A stretch of DNA of 64,000 nucleotides from Paraburkholderia sp. GTDB lineage: Bacteria > Pseudomonadota > Gammaproteobacteria > Burkholderiales > Burkholderiaceae. The stretch spans positions 248,001 to 312,000 of the forward strand of contig SCRN01000040.1 in assembly GCA_004322045.1 (NCBI GenBank), in the 5' to 3' direction. This document shows positions 1 through 9,715 of this stretch, one piece after another. The translations under genes were made by a program, and so were the position numbers. Below the pieces are notes generated by a model, which did no database searches, was not told the DNA's origin, and was given only the letters and a program-made list of their open reading frames with translations. The first letter of the stretch is position 1. Each line of letters begins with the position of its first letter.

Positions 1-543
1 AGCCACGGCATCGGCGCCCGCGCAGGTTCCGGCGACGGGGAGCGGATCGCAGACGATCTACGTGCCGCGCATGGAAGAGGCGACCCTGCGCTTGCCACCG
101 CGCTCGATGTCCTCGATGCCTTGCGCGCTCTGCGCGCGACTGTGCATATGAGGCTCGGCCATGAATGGGCGCTCGATGAAAGTGCGCTAGAGCATGATCT
201 GTCGGTCATCGCGCAATGCTTGCGCGCGGCGAAAGGCGAGGCGCTCGAGCAGGAGCCCAGCGCAGGGCAAGCGCCGCGTGAGGCCGAATCGCCACCATTG
301 TCGGCGATGACGATCGATACGCGCGCAGACGCCAATCTGTGCTTGAACGCTCTGTGCAGCTATTTCGAGCGATATGAGCCGAGTCATCCGGCTCCGTTGC
401 TGCTACGTCGAGTGCAGCGCCTGCTCTCCCTGAACTTCTACGAAATCATGCGGGACATTGCGCCCGAGGGATTAAGCAAGCTCGAGTTGCTGAGCGGGGG
501 CGGCGCCGATAGCCGCGCGGACGGCGACAGCTCGAGAACGTAA
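1..543 (+). CDS. tssA: T6SS protein TssA (ImpA family), C-terminal part; gene begins upstream of window
   Basis: Open frame from base 1 to TAA at 541-543; C-terminus (RVQRLLSLNFYEIMRDIAPEGLSKLELLSG) is TssA-like; directly upstream of tssB. Confidence 0.85.
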   Translation, partial: SHGIGARAGSGDGERIADDLRAAHGRGDPALATALDVLDALRALRATVHMRLGHEWALDESALEHDLSVIAQCLRAAKGEALEQEPSAGQAPREAESPPLSAMTIDTRADANLCLNALCSYFERYEPSHPAPLLLRRVQRLLSLNFYEIMRDIAPEGLSKLELLSGGGADSRADGDSSRT

Positions 544-544
544 C

Positions 545-586
545 CGCAATCGCAATCGCAGTCGCAGTCGCGGTCGCAGTCGCATT
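545..586. repeat. Seven tandem copies of a 6-bp unit (CGCAAT/CGCAGT/CGCGGT/CGCATT)
   Basis: Read directly: cgcaat cgcaat cgcagt cgcagt cgcggt cgcagt cgcatt, in the tssA-tssB gap. Confidence 0.95.
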
Positions 587-610
587 GAACTTCCGAGGAG
601 AGACACTGCC

Positions 611-1171
611 ATGCCAGCTTTCAAATCGTCGACGAGCGGACAGAAATTCATTGCTCGCAACCGTGCGCCGCGCGTGCATATCGAATACGACGTCGAGCTG
701 TACGGCGCCGAGCGCAAGGTGGAACTGCCGTTCGTGATGGGCGTGCTTGCCGACCTGGCCGGCAAGCACGCGGACGAACTGCCGGATCTTAGCGAACGCA
801 ATTTCGTCGACGTCGATATCGATTCCTTCGACGAGCGCATGAAGGCGATCGGGCCGACGTTGTCGCTTGATGTCGCGAACACTTTGACCGGCGAAGGAAA
901 ACTGCACGTCGAAATGGCGCTGCAAAGTTTGGACGATTTTTCGCCGGGTGCCATCGCGCAAAACGTCGAACCCTTGAGGCGACTTCTTCAAGCGCGCACG
1001 CAGCTATCGAATCTGCTTTCGTATATCGATGGCAAACGCGGCGCGGAGATGCTGGTTGCTCACGCGCTGGCAGATCCCAAGCTGCTGGCTCAGTTGTCTT
1101 CACCCGCCACAACAGAACCGTCGCACGGCGACGGCCTCGACGACGCCGCACCGGGAGCCGATCATGCCTAG
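611..1171 (+). CDS. tssB: T6SS sheath small subunit TssB/VipA
   Basis: MPAFKSSTSGQKFIARNRAPRVHIEYDVELYGAERKVELPFVMGVLADL; TssB family. Confidence 0.95.
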   Translation: MPAFKSSTSGQKFIARNRAPRVHIEYDVELYGAERKVELPFVMGVLADLAGKHADELPDLSERNFVDVDIDSFDERMKAIGPTLSLDVANTLTGEGKLHVEMALQSLDDFSPGAIAQNVEPLRRLLQARTQLSNLLSYIDGKRGAEMLVAHALADPKLLAQLSSPATTEPSHGDGLDDAAPGADHA

Positions 1172-2672
1172 AGTCGATACACAAGCGCAACAGGAGCCGC
1201 GCCCCCCGCTGGCCGTCATCGAAAGAAGCCAATTCACCGCGCTGCTCGACAAGGAGATCAACCCAAAAACGGAGCAAGCCCGTATTGCCGTGCAAAACGC
1301 GATGCGCACGCTCGCTCATCAGGCGCTCGAGCATTCACTGACTGTCTCGGACGATGCCTACGACACGATCAGGCACCTGATCGCGCAACTCGACGCCAAG
1401 CTGACGGGCCAAATCAACGAGATCTTGCACCACCCCGACTTTCAACGCCTCGAATCGGCGTGGCGAGGCTTGCACTACCTCGTCAGCAATACCGAAAGCG
1501 ACGAATTGCTCAAGATCCGAGTGCTACCCGCAACGAAGAGCGAGCTTGCGCGAATGCTCAAGCGCCACAAAGGCGTCGGCTGGGATCAAAGCCCGCTGTT
1601 CAAGAAAGTGTACGAGCAGGAGTATGGGCAGTTGGGGGGCGAGCCATTCGGCTGTCTCGTGGCCGACTATTACTTCGACCATAGCCCGCCCGACGTGGAA
1701 ATGTTGCGCGAGATATCGAAGATCTCCGCAGCCGCGCACGCGCCGTTCATTGCCGGCGTGTCGTCTTCGTTGATGCAGATGGACTCGTGGCAAGAGCTAT
1801 CGAATCCGCGCGATCTCACGAAGATCTTTCAAAACACCGAGTACGCCGCGTGGCGAAGCCTGCGGCAATCGGAGGACTCGCGCTATATCGGGCTCGCGAT
1901 GCCGCGTTTTCTCGGTCGGGTGCCTTATGGTGCGCGCACGAACCCCGTCGAAGCATTCGACTTCGAAGAAGACATCGATTCGGCGCGGCACGATCGCTAC
2001 ACGTGGGTGAATGCGGCGTTCGCCATGGCGGCGAACATCAACCGTTCGTTCAAGCTATACGGCTGGTGCTCCGCCATTCGCGGCGTCGAATCGGGCGGCG
2101 CGGTGGAGAACTTGCCGTGCCACGCGTTTCCGACCGACGACGGCGGCGTCGATTTGAAATGCCCGACTGAAATCGCGATTAGCGATCGTCGCGAAGCCGA
2201 GCTAGCAAAAAATGGTTTGATTCCGCTCGTGCATCGCAAGAATTCCGACGTGGCCGCTTTCATCGGCGCCCAATCGCTCTATCAAAGCGGGGAATACCAC
2301 GACGCCGACGCAACGGCCAATGCACGGCTGTCGGGCCGGTTGCCTTACTTATTCGCATGTAGCCGCTTTGCGCACTACTTGAAATGCATCGTCCGCGACA
2401 AGATCGGCTCGTTTCGCGAACGCAGCGACATGCAGCGTTGGCTCAACGATTGGATCATGAACTACGTCGACGGCGATCCGGCTAATTCATCGCAAGAGAC
2501 GAAGGCACGCAAGCCACTCGCTGCTGCCGAAGTCGTCGTCGAGGAGGTTGAAGACAATCCCGGCTACTACGCGGCCAAATTTTTTCTGCGGCCGCACTAC
2601 CAGTTGGAGGGGCTCACCGTTTCGCTGCGGCTGGTCACGAAGCTGCCGTCGATCCGCGCATCGAACGAGTAA
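1164..2672 (+). CDS. tssC: T6SS sheath large subunit TssC/VipB
   Basis: MPRVDTQAQQEPRPP...; TssC motifs (HHPDFQRLESAWRGLHYLV, FIAGVSSSLMQMDSWQEL); start chosen at 1164 rather than ORF start 1029. Confidence 0.95.
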   Translation: MPRVDTQAQQEPRPPLAVIERSQFTALLDKEINPKTEQARIAVQNAMRTLAHQALEHSLTVSDDAYDTIRHLIAQLDAKLTGQINEILHHPDFQRLESAWRGLHYLVSNTESDELLKIRVLPATKSELARMLKRHKGVGWDQSPLFKKVYEQEYGQLGGEPFGCLVADYYFDHSPPDVEMLREISKISAAAHAPFIAGVSSSLMQMDSWQELSNPRDLTKIFQNTEYAAWRSLRQSEDSRYIGLAMPRFLGRVPYGARTNPVEAFDFEEDIDSARHDRYTWVNAAFAMAANINRSFKLYGWCSAIRGVESGGAVENLPCHAFPTDDGGVDLKCPTEIAISDRREAELAKNGLIPLVHRKNSDVAAFIGAQSLYQSGEYHDADATANARLSGRLPYLFACSRFAHYLKCIVRDKIGSFRERSDMQRWLNDWIMNYVDGDPANSSQETKARKPLAAAEVVVEEVEDNPGYYAAKFFLRPHYQLEGLTVSLRLVTKLPSIRASNE

Positions 2673-2701
2673 TCCGATTGTGAATCCAGAGGGAGAACGC
2701 G

Positions 2702-3193
2702 ATGGGCATGGCGATGTTCATGAAAGTCGAAGGGGCGACCGGAGAATCGGCGGATGGTCAACACAAAGGGTGGACCGACATTCAGATGTTTTCTTGGGCG
2801 GCGGCTCAGCCGGCGGCCATGGCGAGTGGGGGCGGGGGCAACGCAGGCAAGGCGAACTTCAGCGACCTCGTCGTGACCGCGTTCATGGATAAGGCTACGC
2901 CTGCCATCTTGAAGTACTGCGCGAGCGGCAAGCATGTGCCCAAGGTCGAGATTTCCTCCTGCAAAACGGGCGGGGACCAAATCGAGTTCTCGCGCCTGAC
3001 GCTCGAGGAGGTCATCGTCACCCTGGCTCAGATCTCGGGACCCGACGTCGAAGACGAGCCGAATAGGCTCATGATGCGCTACGGCTTCCAAGCGGCGCGC
3101 GTCAAAAAACAATATTGGGAGCAGACACCCGAAGGTGGAAAAGGTGCGGAAGTCACGATGGGGTGGGACATCAAAAAGAACCAGGAAATGTAA
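2702..3193 (+). CDS. hcp: T6SS tube protein Hcp (TssD)
   Basis: MGMAMFMKVEGATGESADGQHKGWTDIQMFSW; Hcp family, operon position. Confidence 0.92.
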   Translation: MGMAMFMKVEGATGESADGQHKGWTDIQMFSWAAAQPAAMASGGGGNAGKANFSDLVVTAFMDKATPAILKYCASGKHVPKVEISSCKTGGDQIEFSRLTLEEVIVTLAQISGPDVEDEPNRLMMRYGFQAARVKKQYWEQTPEGGKGAEVTMGWDIKKNQEM

Positions 3194-3202
3194 GGGGCTC
3201 GA

Positions 3203-3748
3203 ATGAACGAAGCGCTTTTGCATTCGCGGTCAGCCTCGGGGCGTGGCGACCGCCCGCAGCCCACGCTGTACGATCGGCTCGTCGAAGCCGTGCCAGCCGA
3301 TCTCATCGACCCGATGGCGCTTCTCGAGCGCAAGCATGGCAGTGGCGATTCGGTGTTGCGCGAGTGTGTGCTGCGCCATATGGCGCGCTTGCTCAACGCA
3401 ACGCGCCTGCTCGACGCCGACGCGGCGGCAGCTTATCCGCAGGTGGCCCGCTCCGTGGTGAACTATGGCGTGCCGCCGTTGGCCGGTGCAGTGATCTCCG
3501 AGATCGACGTGGGACAGGTAGAGGAGGCGATTCGTCAGGCGCTCATGCATTACGAGCCACGCCTGCTGCCCGAGTCGATCGAAGTTCGGTACGCCGGTGG
3601 CGACGCACGAGCGGGGCACCGGAACGTACTGCGGTTCGAGATCGCCGCGAAACTTTGGCATGTGCCGCGCCCCGTTCCGATGCTCGTCTATACCGATCTC
3701 GATCTCGAGTCGGGCGCCGCATCGGTCCGGGCGCTGGCCGAGCGGTGA
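3203..3748 (+). CDS. tssE: T6SS baseplate subunit TssE (gp25-like)
   Basis: TLYDRLVEAVPADLIDP...SVVNYGVPPLAGAVISEIDVGQVEEAIRQALMHYEPRLLP; gp25-like. Confidence 0.93.
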   Translation: MNEALLHSRSASGRGDRPQPTLYDRLVEAVPADLIDPMALLERKHGSGDSVLRECVLRHMARLLNATRLLDADAAAAYPQVARSVVNYGVPPLAGAVISEIDVGQVEEAIRQALMHYEPRLLPESIEVRYAGGDARAGHRNVLRFEIAAKLWHVPRPVPMLVYTDLDLESGAASVRALAER

Positions 3749-3752
3749 CGCG

Positions 3753-5621
3753 ATGGACGCGCGCTTTCTCGAGTACTACAACCGGGAGCTCACCTATATG
3801 CGTGAGCTCGGCGCCGAATTTGCGCGGACTCATCCCAAGGCGGCGTCGCGCCTGGGCATGCACGGTATCGAGGTGGCCGATCCGTACGTCGAGCGCTTGC
3901 TCGAAGGGTTTTGTTTTCTGACGGCGCGCGTGCAGTTGAAGATGGACGCCGAGTTCCCGCGTTTCTCCGAGCGCCTGCTCGATGTCGTGTTTCCGAACCA
4001 TCTCGCGCCGATTCCGTCGATGGCTATCGCCAAACTGCATGTCGACCCGCGCGAGAGCAGGCTGATGCAAGGTTACGTTGTGCCGGCCGGTACGAGTCTG
4101 TACCGACGTGTCGGCGACGCGGGAGCGACCTGCGATTTTCGAACGGCGCACGCCCTGACGTTATGGCCGATCTCGCTCGATGAAGTCCGGATGACGGGTA
4201 TCCCGCCTGATTTACCCGCCGGCGGCCAAGCCATTCGCGCACGTGCACGCAGCGCGGTTCGCATCGTCATCGGGTCGCAACCGCATGTGCCGCTCGACCA
4301 GCTTCCGCTCGATCGGCTCGATCTTTGCCTTTGCGGGCCTGATGCTCAGGCCGTGCGCTTGCTGGAACTGTTGGCCATGCACGCATTGGCCGTTGCATGC
4401 CGCGACCCCGGTTCGGGCGAATGCGTCGATTGGCTCGAACCACACGCGATCGCACACGAGGGCTTTGCTGCGGCTCAGGCGATGCTGCCTTCCGATGCGA
4501 GGAGCTTCGAAGGGCATCGGCTGCTGCATGAGTATTTCGCATTTCCCGCCCGGTTTCATTTCGTCTCGATTGGCGGCTTGCGGCGAGCGTTGTCGCAAAC
4601 GCGCAGCAATCGCCTCGAGCTGATCGTGCTCCTCGATCAGGCCGATGGCGCGCTCGAACGAGCGATCGATGCGAGTCACCTCGCGCTGCATTGCACGCCG
4701 ATCGTCAATTTGTTCGCGAGAGTCACGGATCGGATTCCGGTGACGCCGAATAGCGCCGAATACCGGCTCGTCGCGGACCGCTCGCGGCCGCTCGACTATG
4801 AAATTCATTCGGTTCGGCGCGTGAACGGGCATCGGCTTGGCGACGAAGCGAGCGCAAGCACCGCCTTCCTGCCATTCTTCGCATCGAGTGGGGCGGAGCA
4901 TGAGGGTGAAGCGTATTTTTCGGCACGGCGAGAGCCGAGACTGGTTGGTGCGCAATCGATGCGCAACGGCGCTCGCACGGGCTACGTCGGCACCGACACG
5001 TACGTGTCACTCGTCGATCGGCGGCATGCGCCGTTCGATGAGCGTATCGAATTGCTGTCGGCAGACGCGTTATGCACGAACTGCGATCTACCATTGTTGG
5101 TTTCGTCGGGCACGCGCTCCGATCTGACCACGAAAGTATCGTTGCCGATCGATGGCATCGAAATAATTAAGGGTCCTACGAGGCCGAGGCCTCCACTTGC
5201 ACGAGACCAAGCGATTTGGCGCATGATCGACCAGCTTGGCATCGGTTATCAGCCGACAGCCGGAGTGGACGATGAAACCGGCGCACGAGATTTGCGCGAG
5301 TGGCTGAGCCTGTATGCCGATCCGGTGGATTCATCGATGCTGAGGCAGGTGTCGGGGATACGGCGTCTTGCGTGTTCACCTATCGTCGAGCGCTTGCCCG
5401 AAGCGGGGCCGATCGCATTCGGACGGGGGGTGCTGGTCGCCATGACGGTGGACGAGCAAGCTTTTTCCGGCGAAAGTCCTTATCTGCTAGGCGCCGTGCT
5501 CGAACAGTTTTTTGCGCGCTATGCATCGATCAACTCGTTCACGCGATTCGCGCTGCACTCGCTACAGCGCGGTGCGCTCGTAACGTGGCGCGGGCGCATT
5601 GGCCGCCGGCCAACGTTATGA
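3753..5621 (+). CDS. tssF: T6SS baseplate subunit TssF
   Basis: MDARFLEYYNRELTYMRELGAEFARTHPKAASRLGMHGIEVADPYVERLLEGFCFLTARVQLKMDAEFPRF; start 3753. Confidence 0.95.
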   Translation: MDARFLEYYNRELTYMRELGAEFARTHPKAASRLGMHGIEVADPYVERLLEGFCFLTARVQLKMDAEFPRFSERLLDVVFPNHLAPIPSMAIAKLHVDPRESRLMQGYVVPAGTSLYRRVGDAGATCDFRTAHALTLWPISLDEVRMTGIPPDLPAGGQAIRARARSAVRIVIGSQPHVPLDQLPLDRLDLCLCGPDAQAVRLLELLAMHALAVACRDPGSGECVDWLEPHAIAHEGFAAAQAMLPSDARSFEGHRLLHEYFAFPARFHFVSIGGLRRALSQTRSNRLELIVLLDQADGALERAIDASHLALHCTPIVNLFARVTDRIPVTPNSAEYRLVADRSRPLDYEIHSVRRVNGHRLGDEASASTAFLPFFASSGAEHEGEAYFSARREPRLVGAQSMRNGARTGYVGTDTYVSLVDRRHAPFDERIELLSADALCTNCDLPLLVSSGTRSDLTTKVSLPIDGIEIIKGPTRPRPPLARDQAIWRMIDQLGIGYQPTAGVDDETGARDLREWLSLYADPVDSSMLRQVSGIRRLACSPIVERLPEAGPIAFGRGVLVAMTVDEQAFSGESPYLLGAVLEQFFARYASINSFTRFALHSLQRGALVTWRGRIGRRPTL

Positions 5622-6733
5622 ATCCCCACGATCCGACGCCCGACTATGGCGAGCGATACGCGGCGTATTGGCTGCGGTTGCGGGCCACGCCGGCCGCGTA
5701 CGATCTATTCGGGACGCTGCGCTGGCTCGATGCGATCTGCGCACAGCATGCACGGATCGGACGGGCCGCGCATCCGCGCGACGAGCCGTTGCGACTCGGG
5801 CAGACGCCCTCGCTGTCGTTCGCGCCCGCGATGATCGCGCACGCCGTCGACGGTGCGACCGGAAGCGTCGCGCCGCGTTTGCTCATTCATGGCTTTGGTT
5901 TGTTCGGGCCCAACGGCCCCATGCCGCTGCATGTGACGGAACGCGCGCGCGAGACCGTGCACGATGCAAACGACAATGCGTTGAGCGCATTCGCCGATCT
6001 TTTTCATCACCGAGCGATTGCATTGTTCTATCGCGCGTGGGCCGATGCCCAGCCGGTCGTCGGACATGACCGGCCGGGAGTAGGGCCATTCGATCGATAC
6101 GTCGCAAGCCTCATCGGCCGCGGGCCGCGAGCCGAGGACTCACGAGGTGGGGTACTGCCCTTGGGCGAGATGTGCTTCCAGGCGGGGCATTGGGTTCGGC
6201 ATACTCGCAACCCGGAGGGGCTCGTTCGCATACTTGCGCACGACTTGCACGTGGACGTACGCCTCGTCGAACACGTCGTACGGTGGCTGCCGATCGACGA
6301 GACGCAGCGCACGACGCTTAGCGCCAAGCAGCCCGAGCAGTGCCTGGGGAGCGGTGCCGTGCTCGGTCGTGCGGTGCGCGACGGTCAGTCGTGCTTTCGG
6401 CTCGTGTTAGGGCCAATGTCGCTCGAGCGCTATCGAACGTTCTTGCCGGGCGGGAGCAATGCAAGGCGGCTTGCTCAGTGGGTACGCGAGTACGTCGGCG
6501 CGGAGTTCGGTTGGGCAATGCAACTCGTGCTCGCCGCCGATCAGGTGCCACGCCATACGCTCGGCTCAAGTGAGGGGTTGGGTCATTCGATCTGGCTCGG
6601 ACGCCGCATCGATACGGCGGCCGCATGCGAATTGACGATCGATTGGACGGCACGATCGGGGCGCGCTCGCGTTGCGCGGCGCGCGGGTGCGCAGGCCATA
6701 CAGCCCCTGCATGAAGCATCCGCGAACGAATGA
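5618..6733 (+). CDS. tssG: T6SS baseplate subunit TssG
   Basis: MNPHDPTPDYGERYAAYWLRLRATPAAYDLFGTLRWLDA...; ATGA overlap with tssF stop. Confidence 0.93.
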   Translation: MNPHDPTPDYGERYAAYWLRLRATPAAYDLFGTLRWLDAICAQHARIGRAAHPRDEPLRLGQTPSLSFAPAMIAHAVDGATGSVAPRLLIHGFGLFGPNGPMPLHVTERARETVHDANDNALSAFADLFHHRAIALFYRAWADAQPVVGHDRPGVGPFDRYVASLIGRGPRAEDSRGGVLPLGEMCFQAGHWVRHTRNPEGLVRILAHDLHVDVRLVEHVVRWLPIDETQRTTLSAKQPEQCLGSGAVLGRAVRDGQSCFRLVLGPMSLERYRTFLPGGSNARRLAQWVREYVGAEFGWAMQLVLAADQVPRHTLGSSEGLGHSIWLGRRIDTAAACELTIDWTARSGRARVARRAGAQAIQPLHEASANE

Positions 6734-6736
6734 GGA

Positions 6737-9016
6737 GTGAGCTTGTCACGCATGTTCACACTGAACACGGCCTTGGGCGAGGAACTGAAGTTCTATCGTT
6801 TGGACGGCGAAGAGGCGCTGAGCCGATTGTTCGAAATCCGAATCGAAGCGCTCGCCGACGGATACGGATTGTCATTGCGCGCGTTGCTCGGAAAGGGTGT
6901 TTGCGTGCGCGTGCGGGCGCGCGACGGCACGCAGCGTTACGTGCATGGGCTAGTCGCACGTGCGTCGCTGATCGGGCGCCAAGCGCAGCGGCACTATGCG
7001 TACGAGCTCGTCTTGCGCCCGTGGCTGTGGTTGGCTACACGGCGGTCCGATTGCAGAATCTTCCAGAATAAGAGCGTGCCCGAGATCGTCGACGAAGTGC
7101 TCGCGCCCTATGGCTTCCCGATGGATAAACGGCTCGCCGAGCACTACGCGCCACGCGAGTACTGCGTTCAGTACAACGAAACGGATGCCGCGTTCGTGTC
7201 GCGCTTGATGGAAAGCGAGGGCATTTACTATTGCTTCAAACATACCGAGCAAGCGCATACGCTCGTGCTGTGCGATGCCCAGTCCTCGCATGAGGCCTTG
7301 CCCGGCTACGAGACGATCGCCTACATCGGCGCCGACCGCACAGCGATTGCCGATGAAGAGCACATCGATAGCTGGCAGCCTGCGCAGGAGGTCAGCATCG
7401 GCGGCTATGAAGCGAGCGATTACGACTATACGAAGCCACGCGCGGATCTCTCGGTCAAGCATGCGGACCCGCGCGGGCATGACCATGATCGATTTGCCAT
7501 GTTCGAATGGCCCGGCGGCTACGATGACGACGCGTTGGGCACGCGCTACGGACGGATGCGCCTCGAGGCGCTGCAGTCGGAGCACGAGCGGGCCGAGGCG
7601 CATACCGACGTTCGCGCGATGGCGCCCGGTTATGTGTTTACGCTCGAACGCTGTCCCCGATTGGAGGAAAACCGTGCGTACCTAATCGTGCGCTGCCGCT
7701 ACCGGTTCCAAGAGAACCCATACGCGACCGATCGCTCCGACGAGCATGTCACGCATGAAACGACGTTTCTCGCGCAGCCGACGCAGTTGCCTTATCGTCC
7801 GCCGCGCGAGACGCCCAGGCCGCGCACGAACGGCCCGCAAACGGCCGTCGTGGTGGGGGCGCCCGGCGAGGAAATTTGGACGGACGAATACGGGCGCGTC
7901 AAGCTGCAGTTTCAATGGGATCGTTACGGCCGGCGCGATCAAAACGCCTCGTGCTGGGTGCGCGTTTCGAGCCCCTGGGCGGGCGGCGGTTTTGGCGGCG
8001 TGCAGATTCCGCGGGTAGGCGATGAAGTCATCGTCGATTTTCTCAACGGCGATCCGGACCGGCCGATCGTCACGGGCCGTGTGTACAACGGCGAGCGCAT
8101 GCCGCCGTGGGATTTGCCGATGACTGCTACGCAAAGCGGATTGCTGTCGCGTTCGACGCCCGGTGGCGCGGCGTCGCATGCGAACGCGTTGCGCTTCGAG
8201 GATCGCAAAGGCGCGGAACAGTTATGGCTGCATGCCGAGCGCAATTTCGATGCGGAGACGGAGGTGGATCACGCTCTGTCTGTGGGAAACAACCACACGC
8301 ATACGGTCGGCAACGACGAGACGATGCAGGTGAAGAACAACCGGCAACGCAGCGTCGGGCAGAACGAGACGGTGAGTATCGGGCGACATCGGGTCGCGCA
8401 GATCGGCGGGAATGAGACGCACGCGGTGACGGGCAATCGCAGCGTGTCCATTGATGGCGACAGTGCGCACACCGTGGCAAAAGGCAATCACAGCTTGTCG
8501 GTGGTGAGCGGCAAGCACGATGTTTTCGTCAAGGGAGACAGCACGCACGTGGTCGAAGCGGGCTCGTATGCGGCGCAAGTCATGGCGGGAAACTACGCGG
8601 TCGAGGTTGCAAAGGTCGCGTCGATGGTTGCCAAAAATCACATCGAGATGGGCTCGGGGCAGAGCGGGATGGCGATCAACAAGGAAAACGTTGGGGTTTC
8701 GATTGGCGGAGTGGGCAGCGAACTTGGCGTCGGGGTTGCAGGCTATGGCGGTGGCGTGAGTATCGTCGGATACGATCAAGGCGTGGGAATCGCCGGCTAT
8801 GCAGAGGGCGTCACGATCTATGGCGAACACGATCTCAATCTTGCGGGCAAGGCGACGGCGAATCTTCAGGCGCCGACGGTGAACATCGACAACGGTAAGG
8901 GCAGCTGTAACGTCAACGTCAACGCGACGAAGATCGTCTTATCGACGGGGGGCGGCACGATCACGCTCGATAGCGCGGGAGTGACGATTCAAGGGACGAT
9001 CGCTTACATCAATTGA
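6737..9016 (+). CDS. vgrG: T6SS tip protein VgrG (TssI)
   Basis: MSLSRMFTLNTALGEELKFYRLDGEEALSRLFEI...; gp27/gp5 motifs (GEEIWTDEYGRVKLQFQWDRYGRRDQNASCWVRVSSPWAGGGFGGVQIPRVGDEVIVDFLNGDPDRPIVTGRVYN). Confidence 0.95.
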   Translation: MSLSRMFTLNTALGEELKFYRLDGEEALSRLFEIRIEALADGYGLSLRALLGKGVCVRVRARDGTQRYVHGLVARASLIGRQAQRHYAYELVLRPWLWLATRRSDCRIFQNKSVPEIVDEVLAPYGFPMDKRLAEHYAPREYCVQYNETDAAFVSRLMESEGIYYCFKHTEQAHTLVLCDAQSSHEALPGYETIAYIGADRTAIADEEHIDSWQPAQEVSIGGYEASDYDYTKPRADLSVKHADPRGHDHDRFAMFEWPGGYDDDALGTRYGRMRLEALQSEHERAEAHTDVRAMAPGYVFTLERCPRLEENRAYLIVRCRYRFQENPYATDRSDEHVTHETTFLAQPTQLPYRPPRETPRPRTNGPQTAVVVGAPGEEIWTDEYGRVKLQFQWDRYGRRDQNASCWVRVSSPWAGGGFGGVQIPRVGDEVIVDFLNGDPDRPIVTGRVYNGERMPPWDLPMTATQSGLLSRSTPGGAASHANALRFEDRKGAEQLWLHAERNFDAETEVDHALSVGNNHTHTVGNDETMQVKNNRQRSVGQNETVSIGRHRVAQIGGNETHAVTGNRSVSIDGDSAHTVAKGNHSLSVVSGKHDVFVKGDSTHVVEAGSYAAQVMAGNYAVEVAKVASMVAKNHIEMGSGQSGMAINKENVGVSIGGVGSELGVGVAGYGGGVSIVGYDQGVGIAGYAEGVTIYGEHDLNLAGKATANLQAPTVNIDNGKGSCNVNVNATKIVLSTGGGTITLDSAGVTIQGTIAYIN

Positions 9017-9074
9017 TGCGGATGGCTGCTTGACGGTGTTGCTCGTGTTCGTCGAACACATTGGGGGACATGCG

Positions 9075-9698
9075 ATGGAAAACGAATTGGATCGGATGAC
9101 GGTCGATAACTCGCTTGAAGACGATACCCTAGCGGCTTTGAGGCGGCTATTTGAAGGGGGCTCGCGGCCGCATCCTTGCCCGGCGGACGAACGTCTGGAT
9201 CCGATGACGCTGATCGGCGAGGTGACGGATACGCACCACCCCGATGCCATGGGGCGGGTGCGCGTGAAATGGCCGATGCGGGATGCAAGCCCGTGCGAGC
9301 GTTGGCTCGAATGTGTGAATGGCGTGAAGCCGCATATCGGCGACCGCGTGCTACTGCAGTTGCCGTCGAACTGGCCCGAGTATGTCATCTCGGGCCAACT
9401 GCGGCCGGCGGGCTGCGGCGAACCGGTGGAACCCGTCGCCACGGCCGCTTTCGAGCTGACGCTCGAACCGGACAAATGCATGCAACTGTCGGACGCATCA
9501 GGTTGTCCGCTATTGCAGGTACGTTCATCGCCGGACGGCCCGGTCGTCACGTTGCTGAATCGAAACGTAAACATCGAAGTCCCCGGCAAACTGCGGCTCA
9601 GCGCACAGACGATCGAACTCGAAGGTGGCCACGGTGGAGTAGACATTCGGACAGAAGCGGACACCGTAGTGCGAAGCCGATACGTTCGTTTGAACTGA
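9075..9698 (+). CDS. Small VgrG/gp5-OB-like protein (DUF6484-type), T6SS-associated
   Basis: LIGEVTDTHHPDAMGRVRVKWPMRDASPCERWLECVNGVKPHIGDRVLLQLPSNWPEYVISGQL resembles a gp5 OB-fold; located between vgrG and rhs. Confidence 0.65.
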   Translation: MENELDRMTVDNSLEDDTLAALRRLFEGGSRPHPCPADERLDPMTLIGEVTDTHHPDAMGRVRVKWPMRDASPCERWLECVNGVKPHIGDRVLLQLPSNWPEYVISGQLRPAGCGEPVEPVATAAFELTLEPDKCMQLSDASGCPLLQVRSSPDGPVVTLLNRNVNIEVPGKLRLSAQTIELEGGHGGVDIRTEADTVVRSRYVRLN

Positions 9699-9715
9699 CC
9701 TGGAAGGCAGTCGCC

